DNA of 64,000 bases from Pseudopithomyces maydicus (lineage: Eukaryota > Ascomycota > Dothideomycetes > Pleosporales > Didymosphaeriaceae), in NCBI GenBank assembly GCA_026873275.1, contig JANTUC010000005.1, positions 1,240,001-1,304,000 of the forward strand, in the 5' to 3' direction. The translations under genes were made by a program, and so were the position numbers. The number at the start of each line of letters is the position of its first letter. Positions within the stretch are counted from its first letter, which is position 1. Positions 20,771 to 32,218 of this stretch are shown in pieces. The notes under the pieces were generated by a model. It was not told the origin of the DNA, made no database searches, and saw only the letters and a list, made by a program, of their open reading frames with translations.

Positions 20771-22739
20771 TCATTTGAGGATACCCTCCTTGATCATCTT
20801 CTTCTGGAGGTGCTTCTTGTAGTCGGTGATGGTGCCCTCCCACTTGGTTACGGTCTTGTGTTCGCACACCATGATGTCCTTGGCAATCTTGTCGAGCAAT
20901 CTGGTTACTGTTAGTACGCTGTTTTTATTCCGTTCGATAGAACAATCAACTTACCGGAAGTCGTGAGAGACGACAACGACACCACCCGTGAAAGCGTTGA
21001 TCGCATCCGCCAAACTGTCGATCGTGGGGATATCCAGACCGTTGGTAGGCTCGTCGAGCAAGATCATGTTAGGGCCCTCAATGGCCAACAAAGCGAAAAC
21101 GATACGGCTCTTCTGTCCTTCGGAAAGGGTGGCCATCTTGGCAGTCTGTCCTTCACCGGTCATACCATACCGGCCAAGCTGTTGCCGCCAGTACTGGTAG
21201 TCCTGGGAAATGTGGGCAAACTTGTCACGGACAAAGTCAAGAGCAGACTTGGTCAGATCAAGCTGCTCTGCGGAGTGCTGGCTGTAGACACCGAGCTTCA
21301 AGTGAGTGTGGCGGGACACGACACCCGACGACGGTGAAAGGGCACCAGTGAAGATCTTGAGAAGAGTCGACTTGCCCACACCGTTGGGGCCGACAAGGGC
21401 TGTACGCGAGTCCATGTCAACACCAAAGTCAAGGTGCTCGTAGAGGTTGTCCTCAGGCTTGCCCGAGTAAGCAAATGTCACGTCGTCCAAAGAAAGCACA
21501 GGGGGAGGGAGCTTCTCCACATCGGCGAAACGGAAAGTGAAAACGCGGTCGGGGATGACGGGCTGGATGAAACCATCTGCCTCCATCTTGTCCAGAATCT
21601 TCTGCCTGGACTTGGCCTGTCGCACCAAGTTGGCATAAGTACCGGCGGAAGCAATGAACTTCTTGATGTGCTTGATCTCGTCCTGCTGCTTCTCGTACGC
21701 CTTGGTCTGGTTGACTTCCTGCTCCGTGCGCGTCTTGATGTAGGTGTCGTAGTTACCACCATAGTACAAGAGCTGCTTCATGCGCATGTCAATCATGTTG
21801 GTGCAGACACCGTTCAAGAAATCCATCGAGTGGGAGACGAGAACGAGGGTGCGGTCCCACTTCTTCATGTACTCCTCCAACCACACACAGGCCTCCAAAT
21901 CCAAATGGGCAGTGGGGTCGTCGAGCAGGAGAAGGGCAGGCTTGACGAAAAGGGCCTTGGCGAGGGCGACACGCATCCTCCAGCCACCAGACATGTCCTT
22001 GGTCTTCTTATTGATGGTCTTCTTGTTGAAGCCGAGACCAGTGAGAATGATACCGGCACGGACCTCGAAGGTGGTGGGGTCCATCTCCTCTTGTTTCTGT
22101 TGCATGTCAGTAGCGTCATCATAGAGGGGTCTCGCTCTGACGTACCTCGTAGATCTCCTCGAGCATAGGGCTCTCGGGTCCATCCTCCTCGAGGATCTTC
22201 TCAGCGAGCCTTTCCAAGCGGTCCATCTCGTTCTGTGCCTCACGGACGACCCACTCGAGAGCGCCCAACTCGGTGGGAGGGGCGCCCTTGTCCAGCAGGT
22301 AGATGTCAATGTGTTCGGGGAAGGGGAACTCGCGGCGGTCGATGGCCTTGAGCAGGGTGGACTTTCCGCAGCCGTTCTCACCGAGGAGACCATAGCGACG
22401 GCCGTAGTTGATCTCGATGGTGGTGTCGTTGAACAGGACGCGGCCGTGGAACACGAGCGAGGCGGAGGTGATCTTGACGTCGCGGGAGGCCTCGAGGGAG
22501 GCCAAGACACCGGTGGTGACGCGGTCCGAGATACCGAGCTTGTCTGTCTGCGAGGTGAGGTTCTCTACCTCCTCGTTCCTGTCGAGTGCCAAGCCAGCGT
22601 CCTCGTCGCCGTTAACGGACGAGGCCTTGGAGGCATTCTTGGAGGCGGCCTTGGAAGAGACCTTGGAAGCTGCTGTCTTCTTGTCCTTGCCGGCGGCGGC
22701 GCGCTTGGCCTCACGGGCGGCTTTCGATGCGGAGACCAT
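20771..22739 (-). CDS. ARB1: ABCF ATPase Arb1 (ribosome biogenesis)
   Basis: Soluble ABC protein of the ABCF family with two ATPase domains and no membrane domain, needed for 40S/60S biogenesis in yeast. Three exons; introns near 22092-22145 (GTACGT donor) and 20901-20953 (GTAAGT donor). After a Lys/Ala-rich N-terminus come domain 1 (Walker A GENGCGKSTL; signature MSGGWRMR; Walker B LLLLDDPTAHLDLE) and the linker KQQDEIKHIKKFIASAGTYA. Domain 2 has GPNGVGKSTLLK, LSEGQKSRIVFALLA and ILLDEPTNGLDIPTID. The last exon encodes LLDKIAKDIMVCEHKTVTKW and ends GILK, TGA at 20771-20773. The Asp instead of Glu after Walker B in domain 1 is normal for fungal Arb1. About 620 residues. Confidence 0.97.
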
Positions 22740-23355
22740 GTTGGCGGAGATGTAGAAAGAGAGGGTCGAGTAGAAGGCGAGAAAACTTCGTGTAGTGGGA
22801 CGTCAGGTTACCCCACTAGTGCTGGCTGCCTTATCGATACGGCGTCGGATACCAGCAAGGAGAATACGCAGGCTGCCGTCGCTGTGCCTGTGCAAATGAG
22901 AGAAAAAAATGGAGGCGATGGGAGGGTATAAAGCGGGATGGGTCGTAGCCGTTAAAGGCGTCGAGGAAAAGTGTGTGAAAGGTCAGACGCAGACAATCGC
23001 ATTTTTTCAAGGGCAGAGCCACTGAGAGTGGCGGGGTTGGCCACGCTAAGCCGAGTGCGCTAGGCCGGGACAACCTCGTTGCTTTGCGGCCGCGCTGAGT
23101 GGTGGCCGACATCATCGAGAGCAAAATCAGGTACTTGGCTGCACGTGAAGGGGGAAACAGGGCTCCAGGGCTGAAGCTGGAAAAGTTAATTGGGTGTGTG
23201 GGGTGCAGATGGCACACTCACTATCCCGGCGCATCCACTGCGCTGGCCGACCAAATGGATAGTGTAGTGGGCGGCTCCTTCTCTTCCATCATGATCAAGG
23301 GTCATCTTGAATGGGGAAACAAGAAACAAAAAGATACTCTATGTACTGGAGCACG
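22740..23355. promoter_or_regulatory. ARB1 upstream region
   Basis: Upstream region of ARB1 and 3' side of the HPP gene. Short open frames on both strands have no recognisable domains. No defined promoter element identified. Confidence 0.5.
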
Positions 23356-24522
23356 TCACCCAGGTTGTGCCGCCTCCCGAGTCGGCACCATCGTCATGTT
23401 TGCCGTCGAGCTGCTCGACATGGAGCGTTCAGACGGCGCATCCCTCTTCCCCAGACGATCCCGCAGCCTTTCCAACAGCTCAGCCTCCTCTCCGTTGAGC
23501 GCAAGGCTCTTAGGCAACCTAACCCCCAGCGCAGAGATGGTAATCTCTTGCGGTTCTCCCTCCAAATCCGGGTGCTTCTCTTCTTCCATTCCCCCGTCTC
23601 CTCTCGGCCATACCTCCACATCATCCCTCCGCGTCTCGCGCACTGGCAACGGAGTCCACCAGTACATCGGAAACTGACGCTGGATATTGTTGATGAATAG
23701 TCCGACGATCAGCATCAGCGCGGTGCCCCACATGACCAGACCTACAAAGTACCACCCCATGGCTGTGATATCAGGAGAGGTTGCGGCCAGCACGGCAGAG
23801 GCTCCTCCAGGGGGTGCACGGTGCCAGTAAGGAGCATCACGGAAGAAGCAATCCCGCAGGATATGGCGCCTGCGATCCATCGTATCTTTTCGAATTCCGA
23901 GTGGTACAGGAAGAGCTTTGTGATTGCGACGCCGATGATGGCGGAGAAGGTATGGCCGAGGAGGGCATTGCGTGGTTGGCCAAGGGGTGAGCGGATGGCA
24001 TTGTATTCCAGGACTGCCGATGCGCCCTGTTTGAGTCAGCTTGTCTGCAGAACATGGACCGAAGGTCTGTAATGCGAATTGTGTTCAGACGGTACCAAAG
24101 ACCAATGAACCATCGTGTGTTCGAGGAAGTGATGATGTAAGACCGTGATATAGTGCCATGTAGCTTCACCACCCCCAAACACGTGAATGACGATGAACGA
24201 AGAAACAACTTACAAAAGATGCGATCAAAGCCGGCGGATTATGCATCTGAATCGCCCCCGTGTTATTGAACACCGCTGCAATAACAGCCAACCCACAAAA
24301 CGCGCCCACCAACGACCACACCGCTCCCAGCACATTCCCTACATCCTCTCTCTGCTCCCTCCTGTACCCTAGAAACCTCGACACCGGCGTCGGCAACCGG
24401 TACAGCGGCGAAGCGGGAACCATCCGGTTGATGTAGCGGTCGACATCCACGTTCCACGTCTCTGACCTGCGCGCCAGAGAGGCCATGCCGCCTGCCTGCA
24501 CCATCGCTCGCGCGTTGAACAT
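23356..24522 (-). CDS. HPP-family integral membrane protein, frame-disrupted
   Basis: Four-to-five-span membrane protein of the HPP family (named after its HPP motif); some plant members move nitrite, the fungal role is not established. Exon 1 (ATG at 24522) has DRYINRMVPASPLYRLPTPV and then spans with VWSLVGAFCGLAVIAAVF. Intron 1 has donor GTAAGT after IASF at about 24212. Exon 2 continues GASAVLEYNAIRSPLGQPRN, ALLGHTFSAIIGVAITKLFL and RWIAGAISCGIASSVMLL. Then comes TGTVHP, where the frame breaks: adding one C to the C5 run (23810-23814) gives HPPGGASAVLAATSPDI, the family signature. The last span is FVGLVMWGTALMLIVGLFIN; a cytosolic tail follows. The intact C-terminal frame ends at 23356. 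Confidence 0.9.
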
Positions 24523-25714
24523 AAAAAAAGTAACAGTGTATGGGAAAACGGCAAAGGGTCAAACTAGCATGTTCCGCCCGAGATCTACCAGCGAGAAAAA
24601 TTAACGGCTTCGGAACAGGGAAAAACGCTCACGTACACAACCTCGGAACCAAGCGGGAGCGTACCATACATACATACATGCATAGGTAGTCTTCTCGTAG
24701 CCTAGCACTGACTAGATTACTGATTCTCAAGCGCACACACAGCATACACATCTACGCACACGCGCAACCGTATTCCCGGCCGTGATTTGCCCTGGCACGC
24801 GTTCCCGCATCACCGGCATGATGCAGGACGGAGGCGGACCGGGCCCAACGCTGGGCGTTGACCGTATGGAGGTTTTTGTTACGAAATAGCGACCCAAAGG
24901 GGCGAATCCGTGACTAGGGAAAACCACGCAGTCTTCCATCTCCTCGGCTCAGCGGCGGCCGTGGGAAAGTTTCTTGCGCGTGGTGCGGGTAGGCTTATGG
25001 GATTGTTTCGTGTTTTGCGGTACGAAGTGTCGTGCTTTTTGGCGGTGTGAGCAAGGCGGTGGGGTGGCAGGAGCGGAGGTGATGACATGTGTGATGTGTG
25101 CATGTTGGCGATCTGGGACGGTGCGCGAGGGGTAGATGGCAGATTGTTTTGGATCATGGGTGAAGTGCAAGCATGAAGTTATATTTCTACCATCGTAAAA
25201 TATCATCTGTTGTTGATGCTAAGTCCGGGAGCCGCTGGTGACGAAGCGAACCTGCATCGAAATCTGGGGAAGCTCAGAAGCGCCGATCCACCCCCACGAT
25301 GCTTGGCCTCCATGTCAGATGCACCCGCATGCGACATAAGCTCACAATATTGTGCTATATTGTACAGTAAACATCTGCGCTCCGTGCGCTACCTTTGTAC
25401 GAGCTACAGCACATCCGGTGATATTAGGGTCAAGATTTTGTTACATACCAAATACGATTTTTTTGTGTCTTTGCTAGAACTTTGCCACCCGATAAACACC
25501 GTGAGAAAACACCCCCACCAGTAGGTATGACGGCCATAAGATATACATGAAACTATGCAATATAACGCCCGTATGTTTGTGTGCCACCATTCCCCCACAA
25601 CAAATCCTTTGAGTGGGCGCTACAAATGCGCCAAGTCCGGTCATATCCATCGTGATACACTGAAGAATGCAAGGTGTTGCATGCTCTTGCGCATTGCATC
25701 TGAACGTCTATCCT
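24523..25714. other. Intergenic, no supported gene
   Basis: HPP upstream DNA and RAD16 3' side. An 85-92 codon pair of minus frames at 24879-25206 is basic but has no recognised domain and no splice partner. A short CATA tetranucleotide run lies near 24665-24682. Nothing else seen. Confidence 0.55.
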
Positions 25715-28700
25715 TTAAGAACCGCGGAAAAGAAACTGTAGATCTTCCGGGCTGAGGCGATCCATTGCGACCTTGTCGTTATTGACAGTTCCCGCAATCA
25801 TGGCTGCCTTCTTCTCCTGCAGCGCAACCATACGTGATTCCACGCTATCCTCGATACAGAGGCGTGTGATGACACAAGGGCGCTTCTGTCCAATGCGATG
25901 ACAACGATCAGCAGACTGCCACTCTGCTGCGGGATTCCACCATCTGGATTGTGTTAGTACACGTACTACATGTGAGAGGGGGAAATACATACGGATCTAC
26001 AATGAAAACCCTAGAAGCTTCCGTCAGATTGAGAGCGACGCCGCCAGCCTTGAGGGACACCAGAAAGACCTCAACGTCTGGATTGGTCATGAAGTGTTCG
26101 ATACTCTTTTGACGCATGGCAGGTGTCATTGAGCCATCCAGCATCACTGTATTGAAACCCGCGCGACGAAGACGCCACTCGATAAGCTGAAGCATGGAAG
26201 TGAACTGGCTGAAAACGATCGACTTGAGTGTCTGCTTCTTGCTGCGAAGCTTGTAAAGGTCGTAAACAAGCATCTCGATCTTCGTAGAGGAAGTCCAGTT
26301 CTCCATCTTAATTCGATTGATAATCGAAGTCTTCTTGACCGAATCCTCGTCTTGCTCGAGCTCAGGCTGCTCGAAGTCGATTGACAAGGCAATATGGCAG
26401 CGAGGGCAGTCGGCATCAGTACCAGACGCCTCACATGTATCCATGAAGTCTTTCACACAAGCACGACAGAACTCGTGATGACAGCGGGAGCGAACTGCGT
26501 CCTCTGCAGGTTCATCGCAAATGTTGCAAACATAAACGTTCTGGCTGCCCTCAGCCGCCTTCTTCTTTAGTAGTAAATCTGGGTGATTGGCAACCTGCCG
26601 CATCTGCATGATCAGACCGAATATGTTGGCGTAATTGTTAAGCATGACACCCTGCGCAACATATGTGTCAAACTTGCGGCTAGAGTTGGACATGATTGAC
26701 GTTGAGAAATCCCGCTCGACCTCACTGAAGAACTCGTTGTGGATAACGATGTCTTTCATAGGCAGCTCCATGGAGTTGGTATGGTCGCGCTTCATGCGAC
26801 GCAACATGATACGAGCGGTGATCATATGCAGTTTACCCAACGCATCTTCGCGCAGTTCCGGATCATCGCCAGTGATTGGGTTGAGTAACTCCTGGTTGAA
26901 GACCGAGATGTGCTCCGAGGCTCCGTGGTTGCACGCCTTACACATGTATTCTTCATCCACGGTCCAGTGCAATTGCTCACAGGCACAGCTTCGACAGAAG
27001 TAATCTGCAAAAGGTCGGACCTCCAGGAAACGTAGCAAAGAGAAAAACTCTCCGATGCGGTTTTGAACAGGAGTTCCAGACAAGCACCATTTGTAAGTAC
27101 CCTTAAGCGCAAAACAGGCTTTAGCGACACCAGTCGTACGAGACTTGATGCTGTGAGCCTCGTCTAGGATGAGACGGTGGTAATGAATAGCGTGCAGAGG
27201 CGACGCTTCTTTGACGATGTCCTCACCACGGCTCCAGCCTTTGGTCTCTTTCCGATGAAGCGATTCCAAGCTGTTGTAAGACACCATTATAACATCGTAT
27301 TTGCGCAGATCCTTCACCGTCATCTTCTTGCATTTGGCGTTCGTGCCATGATAAACAAGAACCTTCAGCTTGCCATCGGTATATTCTCCAATCTCATTGG
27401 ACCACTGCATGAGAGCCACTGGTGGGACAACCACCAGCGTGGGGTTTTTTTGCGGCCAGTCAGACATGATGAGCGAGACAGCTTGAATTGTCTTTCCCAT
27501 TCCCATCTCGTCGCCCAAGAGACCACCTTTGTAAGCTGTCTTTTCTTGTCGGGTCATCCAACTGAGACCCTCCAGCTGAAAAGGCTTCAAGCGACGGTTG
27601 ATTGATGACGGCTGTTCAGCTCGTTGGACCTCCAGAACTGGCACCTTCTCAAGGTCCTTCCACATGGTGAGCAGCTTCGGATGTGCCTCTTCCGCACGCT
27701 CGCGGTTCATCGCACGCTTCCGTTCCCATTTGTCTGCAATATGGGCAAACCTGGCGTTGCGCCGGGTACGGGCTAATTTCTCCTCTCTGGTCAAGCGTTT
27801 GTTCTTCTTGCCTCGTGCTTTTTTAGTCGAAGGTGTTTCGTTCTTAAGGGCTGCCAAAGCACGTTTGCTGACTTTCGCAAGTGGTACGTCTTCGCTGTCA
27901 CTAGCAGTGTCCGCAGTACCAGCAATTGCGTCTTCCTCTGCATCCGAAGCAGAATCCGCAGCCTCGGAGTCTGGTTTGAACTCTTCCTCGTCGTCAAGAT
28001 CCTCGTCGTCATCTGAATCAAAAACGACAATCTTCTTAGCCTTGGCACTGGTACGGCTTGAGCGACTTCGTGAAGCATTGCGACGGTTGGTCTCAGGCGC
28101 CTTGCCTTTGCCTTTTCCAGTGTATGCCGGGGTCTCAACGTCCCACAGGGGAGACTCGTCATCGAAATCTTCCATGATAGAATCTTCATCCTTGGCCTTA
28201 CCCTTCCCCTTCCCCTTCGAAGAAACAGCCCGCCGCTTTGCAAGAGGCTCTTCTTCTGACGATTCTGCCAGGGCATCCTCTTCCAGCTGCAGTTGCATTG
28301 CAAGTTCAGCATCAGCTTCAATGTCGTTTGCCTCGTCGTCAGAATCTCCAACCGTTGTGCGTGTCCGCTTGCGAGACGAACTACCCAACCCCGCTGTCAC
28401 AGCCGCGCTGAGACCCCTCTTACGGACCATCTTCTTGTTGTCGGTTGTGAGCGCTGGCGTTGTCGAGATGCTGGTTCCCGGGGTCTCGTAGTCTGAATTC
28501 TCGAAGGAAGGCGAGCCAGTTGAGCTATCCTGCTCGGGCTTTGTCGCGACGTTTGAGGGCCTCATGGGTATCGAAACCGACCGTAGCGTTTGTCGTGCCA
28601 AGCTGGACGATCGGCCAGGTTGTACGGGCTCAGTAGTTTCGTCTTCGGCATCGGATGAATTAGGAACGAAGGAGCGAGTGCGTCTAGTAGCAGGACGGGC

Positions 28701-28864
28701 AGGTTTACGGCCTGGGTTGTCAAATTAGTCCCAACACCGAGTACACAGGATGGTTAATCTGTAAGCGTACCAGAGGAGGCAGACGGAGCAGGACTGGCAG
28801 TGTTTGCTGCCTCGTCTGCGTTGGGAAAAGCCGACGACCTGCGGCTGGAGCGTCGTGGAGCCAT
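25715..28864 (-). CDS. RAD16: Nucleotide-excision repair ATPase Rad16 (SNF2 + RING)
   Basis: Swi2/Snf2-type DNA translocase with a RING finger; in yeast it acts with Rad7 in global-genome nucleotide-excision repair and as part of an E3 ligase. The start is the ATG at 28864 (MAPRRSSRRSSAFPNADEA), followed by an intron at about 28712-28770. A long acidic/basic disordered N-terminus precedes the helicase: LLGDEMGMGKTIQAVSLIM (motif I), LILDEAHSIKSR (motif II) and WCLSGTPVQNRIGEFFSLLR (motif III). A zinc-type insertion CRSCACEQLHW...MCKACNHG precedes the C3HC4 RING, CNICDEPAEDAVRSRCHHEF through DCPRCH. Then SIVFSQFTSMLQLIEWRLRR, VFLVSLKAGGVALNL and, after an intron near 25945-25990, SADRCHRIGQKRP. 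Ends LQFLFRGS, TAA at 25715-25717. Full length, about 1,050 residues. Confidence 0.95.
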
Positions 28865-29975
28865 TGCTATGCGTGGCGATGGATCTCGAACGGTGCAGAG
28901 AAATCGAGGACGCAGAGCAGGCAATGAACGGATTGATGTTGACTGTGGCGAAAATAAAGACTAGAAGGTTGAGTGTATCAAGGGCGGGATGTGCCCCTGG
29001 CTTTGCCACCAATGGGGTCGTGTTGAAGGCAGCGCGCGCGTTCGAACTGGTGGTGGCAAATCGCAGAAACAAAGTTCGACAGGGGAACAGAGGTGCAAGG
29101 TAAGGTGCGGCGGCTTTGTGAGAGGTCGGCAGCCGTTATGAGCGCATCATCACCCACTCGCCGCGTATCAAAGCGCCTGCGAAAAGTGAGGGGGCCGTCG
29201 CGTCGTCGTTGCCTGAAGGCGTCGCGAAAGCACGTGACTCAATTTAGATAACGCGTTGACAGATAAGGAAAGTGTGTGATGACGATGCGAAAAGAGGACT
29301 CGTCTCGCCTCGTACATGTTTACTTGTAGACTTTGAAGTGACATTTCTCTTTTCTCATCTCACCGCTGCTGCAGTGGCACCCGTGAAGCATGGCATGCCC
29401 CCCAGGTGCAGTAGCCCTTGCTGTTAGTCGGCGCTGCAAGATTATTGTCGCTACCGCTCTACATTACCCTCCATAGTATCTTCCCGAACAGACAGAGTGC
29501 ATGATACATAATTTCCACATCAAACGCCTTGTTCATAGTTCACACGGATGCCGGCTCAAAGTGACAACGCGCAGGCGACATCTGAGCATCTCCATGGAAG
29601 CTCACATGAGACGTAAAACGTAAAGATAGCCCCGGTTTCACCCTCTGAAACATACTATAATTCGACTCCATCTCCAACCCGAGCCAGTTTCGCATAAACA
29701 CAGGGGACAGGCTAGGCAATGTTGAAGACATGTGTTCGCAGAAGGTCTTCGATGCAGCTAGAACAGAAACCTGGGGACCGGACTAGCCGAACCCTGGCTC
29801 AGCCTCCAAGTAAGACCGTGGCCTTTTGCCAAGCAGCCCTGCCCGCGCACAAAAAGTCCCCAGCCCATCCCCCCCAAAGGCGTCTCTTCCATTGTGCCCA
29901 ACACAGCAACACGACACGAGGTCATTCACCACCGCAGACCCCTGCTCCAGTCAAGCATAGTTGAAATCAGTCACC
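28865..29975. other. Divergent intergenic region RAD16/PHO88
   Basis: 1.1 kb between the diverging RAD16 and PHO88 genes; contains both promoters. Short frames at 28804-29103 and 29540-29964 have no domains. C-rich tract (seven C) near 29868-29874. Confidence 0.55.
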
Positions 29976-30673
29976 ATGGCGCTCAATCCGCAGGTGTACG
30001 TAGCACCATTCGCCTCCTATTATGACATCGTTGGCTAACGGTCGCGCAGCACCAACCTTCTCATCATTCTGGCGTTTATGCAGATCTCGAAGAAGGTGCC
30101 CTTCGACAACCCTGATGTTCTCAACGGCGTACGCGCGCTCTATGTCCTCTCCAACGTCATCATCGCCGGCATCTACTTCTACGTCCAGGCGCAGATCAAC
30201 AAGAAGAATGGTGCGTGCCCCTCGTGGCAGCGATGCTTGCTCGCCCTCCCCGCAGCCTTCGCGCTAACAATCATTCAGACATGACCGTCGTCAAGTACGT
30301 CGAGCCCGCCCCCATGGGATCCGGCGAGGAGCCCAAGTTCGTCGCAACCACCGTCAAGGCCTACGACCTCGAGCAGCTCCGCGGTCTCTTCAAGGCCCAG
30401 CTCATGGGTGTCGGTATGATGGGCTTCATGCACATCTACCTCAAGTACACCAACCCGCTCCTCATCCAGTCCATCATCCCTCTCAAGGGCGCTTTCGAGG
30501 GCAACCTGGTCAAGATCCACCTTTTCGGCCAATCTGCGACCGGCGATCTGCAGAGGCCCTGGAAGCAGGCCGGTGGCCTCATGGGTGCTATGCAGGGTGG
30601 TGAGATCAAGACGGACAAGAAGAGCATTGAGGCTGCTGAGCGTGCGGGCCGTGGTGGCGTCAAAGACGAGTAG
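29976..30673 (+). CDS. PHO88: Pho88/Snd3 ER membrane protein
   Basis: ER membrane protein first linked to phosphate uptake and later to SRP-independent targeting (Snd3). Three exons: MALNPQV, the donor GTACGT at about 29995, then TNLLIILAFMQISKKVPFDN and VRALYVLSNVIIAGIYFYVQAQ; a second intron at about 30210-30278 leads to the last exon. That exon encodes MTVVKYVEPAPMGSGEEPKF, YDLEQLRGLFKAQLMGVGMM, FMHIYLKYTNPLLIQSIIPL and the conserved end GQSATGDLQRPWKQAGG... to TAG at 30671-30673. About 190 residues, normal length, frame intact. Confidence 0.96.
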
Positions 30674-30985
30674 AGATAGTACGACTGGGGTTGGAGACCG
30701 AGCTTTGCATGGAAGCATTGCTTCGTCCTATCAGCTGTATTGCAGGACTGCTTCCCTGGATACCATTGCCTCATTTGCCGCGCATGCTAATGCTAGACAA
30801 TATAAAATCAAAACCATTTCTATTTGTGCACGCTGATGTAAATTTTGAAAGCAGACATGATTTGAACTGTATGTACATTTTGAAGACGCAGCGCGTTCAA
30901 GGCCGCTGTCGTAACTACATCTAAACATTTTTACCCTAGGCCGTGAACGACGCATGAGTGCTCACAGCTTCGGTTTCATTAATTG
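30674..30985. other. Convergent 3' regions
   Basis: 312 bases holding the 3' ends of PHO88 (plus) and the dehydrogenase (minus). AT-rich stretch near 30795-30845 fits polyadenylation regions. No gene. Confidence 0.6.
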
Positions 30986-32218
30986 CTATATGATATTCTT
31001 CAACTCTTGCCCAGCAAGGAACTTCCTCAAATTATACGCAATAAGCGTCTCTGGGTTTTGCGGTCTTCCACCAGCAGCATGCGGGCTCACAATCGTGTTG
31101 GGAGTCTTCCAGAAGCGCGAGCCCTCTGGCAGCGGCTCAACCTCGAACACATCCAGCGCCGCACCACCGACGTCTCCCTTATCCAATGCATCGGCTAGCG
31201 CCGCCTCGTCAATTGACGTTCCTCGCCCAACGTTGACCACCCACGCGTGCTTCGGCAGCAGCTTCAACCTCTCGGCGTTGAGTGCGTGCTTTGTGGAGTC
31301 CGAGCCGGGCAGAATCATAACCAGTGCATCTGTCTTGGGAAGCAGTTCCTGCAGCTTGTCTTCGCCGTAGACCTCGATGCCGTTTCGCACTCCGGCACTC
31401 CTCGCGATACCCGTGACGTTCGCACCCAATGCCGTAAGCCAGGGCGTCAGCATCTTTCCAATGTTGCCGAATCCCCACACAACAACATTAGCATCCTGCA
31501 ACGTGGTGAACTTGCCGCTCGGTCGGTCCGGCTGCGCACCACCCAGGTGACCGGGCCATTTGCCCTCAAGCTGGTAATCCCGCATTTCGAAGAAGCGGCG
31601 TGCGGCATTGAGAAGCAATCCCAGTGCGTGCTCGGCGACAGTGTGGTCGTGGAGCCCGGAGCCAGTGCAGATGGTGATCTTGGAGGCATCAAAGCCGGCG
31701 GAGAGGACGTCATTGGGGCCTGCGGCGAGGGACTGAATGTACCGCAGCTTGGTGAGGCGTTTTGCTTCTTCCTTGAGCCTGGGGACGGGATTCGTCCATG
31801 TGATGAGGATTTCGGCGTCGAGAAGGTCGTCGGGTATGGGCTCTTTCACGTCGTATGGGTGGAGGGAGACGCTGAAGCCTTCAAGGAGGCTGGTGTCGAT
31901 GGAGAGGGAGGTGGGGTATAGGAGCTTCATGTTGCTATCACGGTCTATGGGAAAGTGCACAATTGGCTTGATAGAGTGAGTGAGAGGTTCACGTCTCGTT
32001 GGCTTTGGAGACGTTGTTGGGTTAGGTACTCCAGTCGGCAATTGCGTCAGACGCCGATACCCCGCCGGCGTTTGACACGGCCGCGGCAATCTGTGTGGAA
32101 ATGCTCTGCTTTGGACGGAATGGGTGAACAGGGACCGAGAAAGTCGGGATCCGGGTCTAATGGGAATCAACATTGCCGCGGCTTTCGATGCAGCTCTGGG
32201 GCCAGTCACTGTGCACAT
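30986..32218 (-). CDS. D-isomer specific 2-hydroxyacid dehydrogenase
   Basis: NAD(P)-dependent oxidoreductase interconverting 2-keto acids and D-2-hydroxy acids (glyoxylate/hydroxypyruvate reductase-like). Intronless; the ORF runs from the ATG at 32218, with another possible start at MKLLYPTSL about residue 97. The upstream 96 residues are basic and Ser/Pro-rich and could be a mitochondrial leader or 5' leader. The catalytic domain shows the Rossmann motif VVWGFGNIGKMLTPW, the Arg region VVNVGRGTSIDEAALADAL, the Glu region AALDVFEVEPLPEGSRFW and the active His in NTIVSPHAAGGRP. Substrate cannot be told from sequence. Confidence 0.92.
   Translation of the reverse strand: MCTVTGPRAASKAAAMLIPIRPGSRLSRSLFTHSVQSRAFPHRLPRPCQTPAGYRRLTQLPTGVPNPTTSPKPTRREPLTHSIKPIVHFPIDRDSNMKLLYPTSLSIDTSLLEGFSVSLHPYDVKEPIPDDLLDAEILITWTNPVPRLKEEAKRLTKLRYIQSLAAGPNDVLSAGFDASKITICTGSGLHDHTVAEHALGLLLNAARRFFEMRDYQLEGKWPGHLGGAQPDRPSGKFTTLQDANVVVWGFGNIGKMLTPWLTALGANVTGIARSAGVRNGIEVYGEDKLQELLPKTDALVMILPGSDSTKHALNAERLKLLPKHAWVVNVGRGTSIDEAALADALDKGDVGGAALDVFEVEPLPEGSRFWKTPNTIVSPHAAGGRPQNPETLIAYNLRKFLAGQELKNII

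Noticed and set aside
21434..22168. 244-codon antisense ORF over ARB1
   Set aside because: Shadow of ARB1; repetitive Leu/Val composition reflects sense codons.
27598..28491. 297-codon antisense ORF over RAD16
   Set aside because: Reverse of the low-complexity acidic N-terminus; Ser-rich by reflection.
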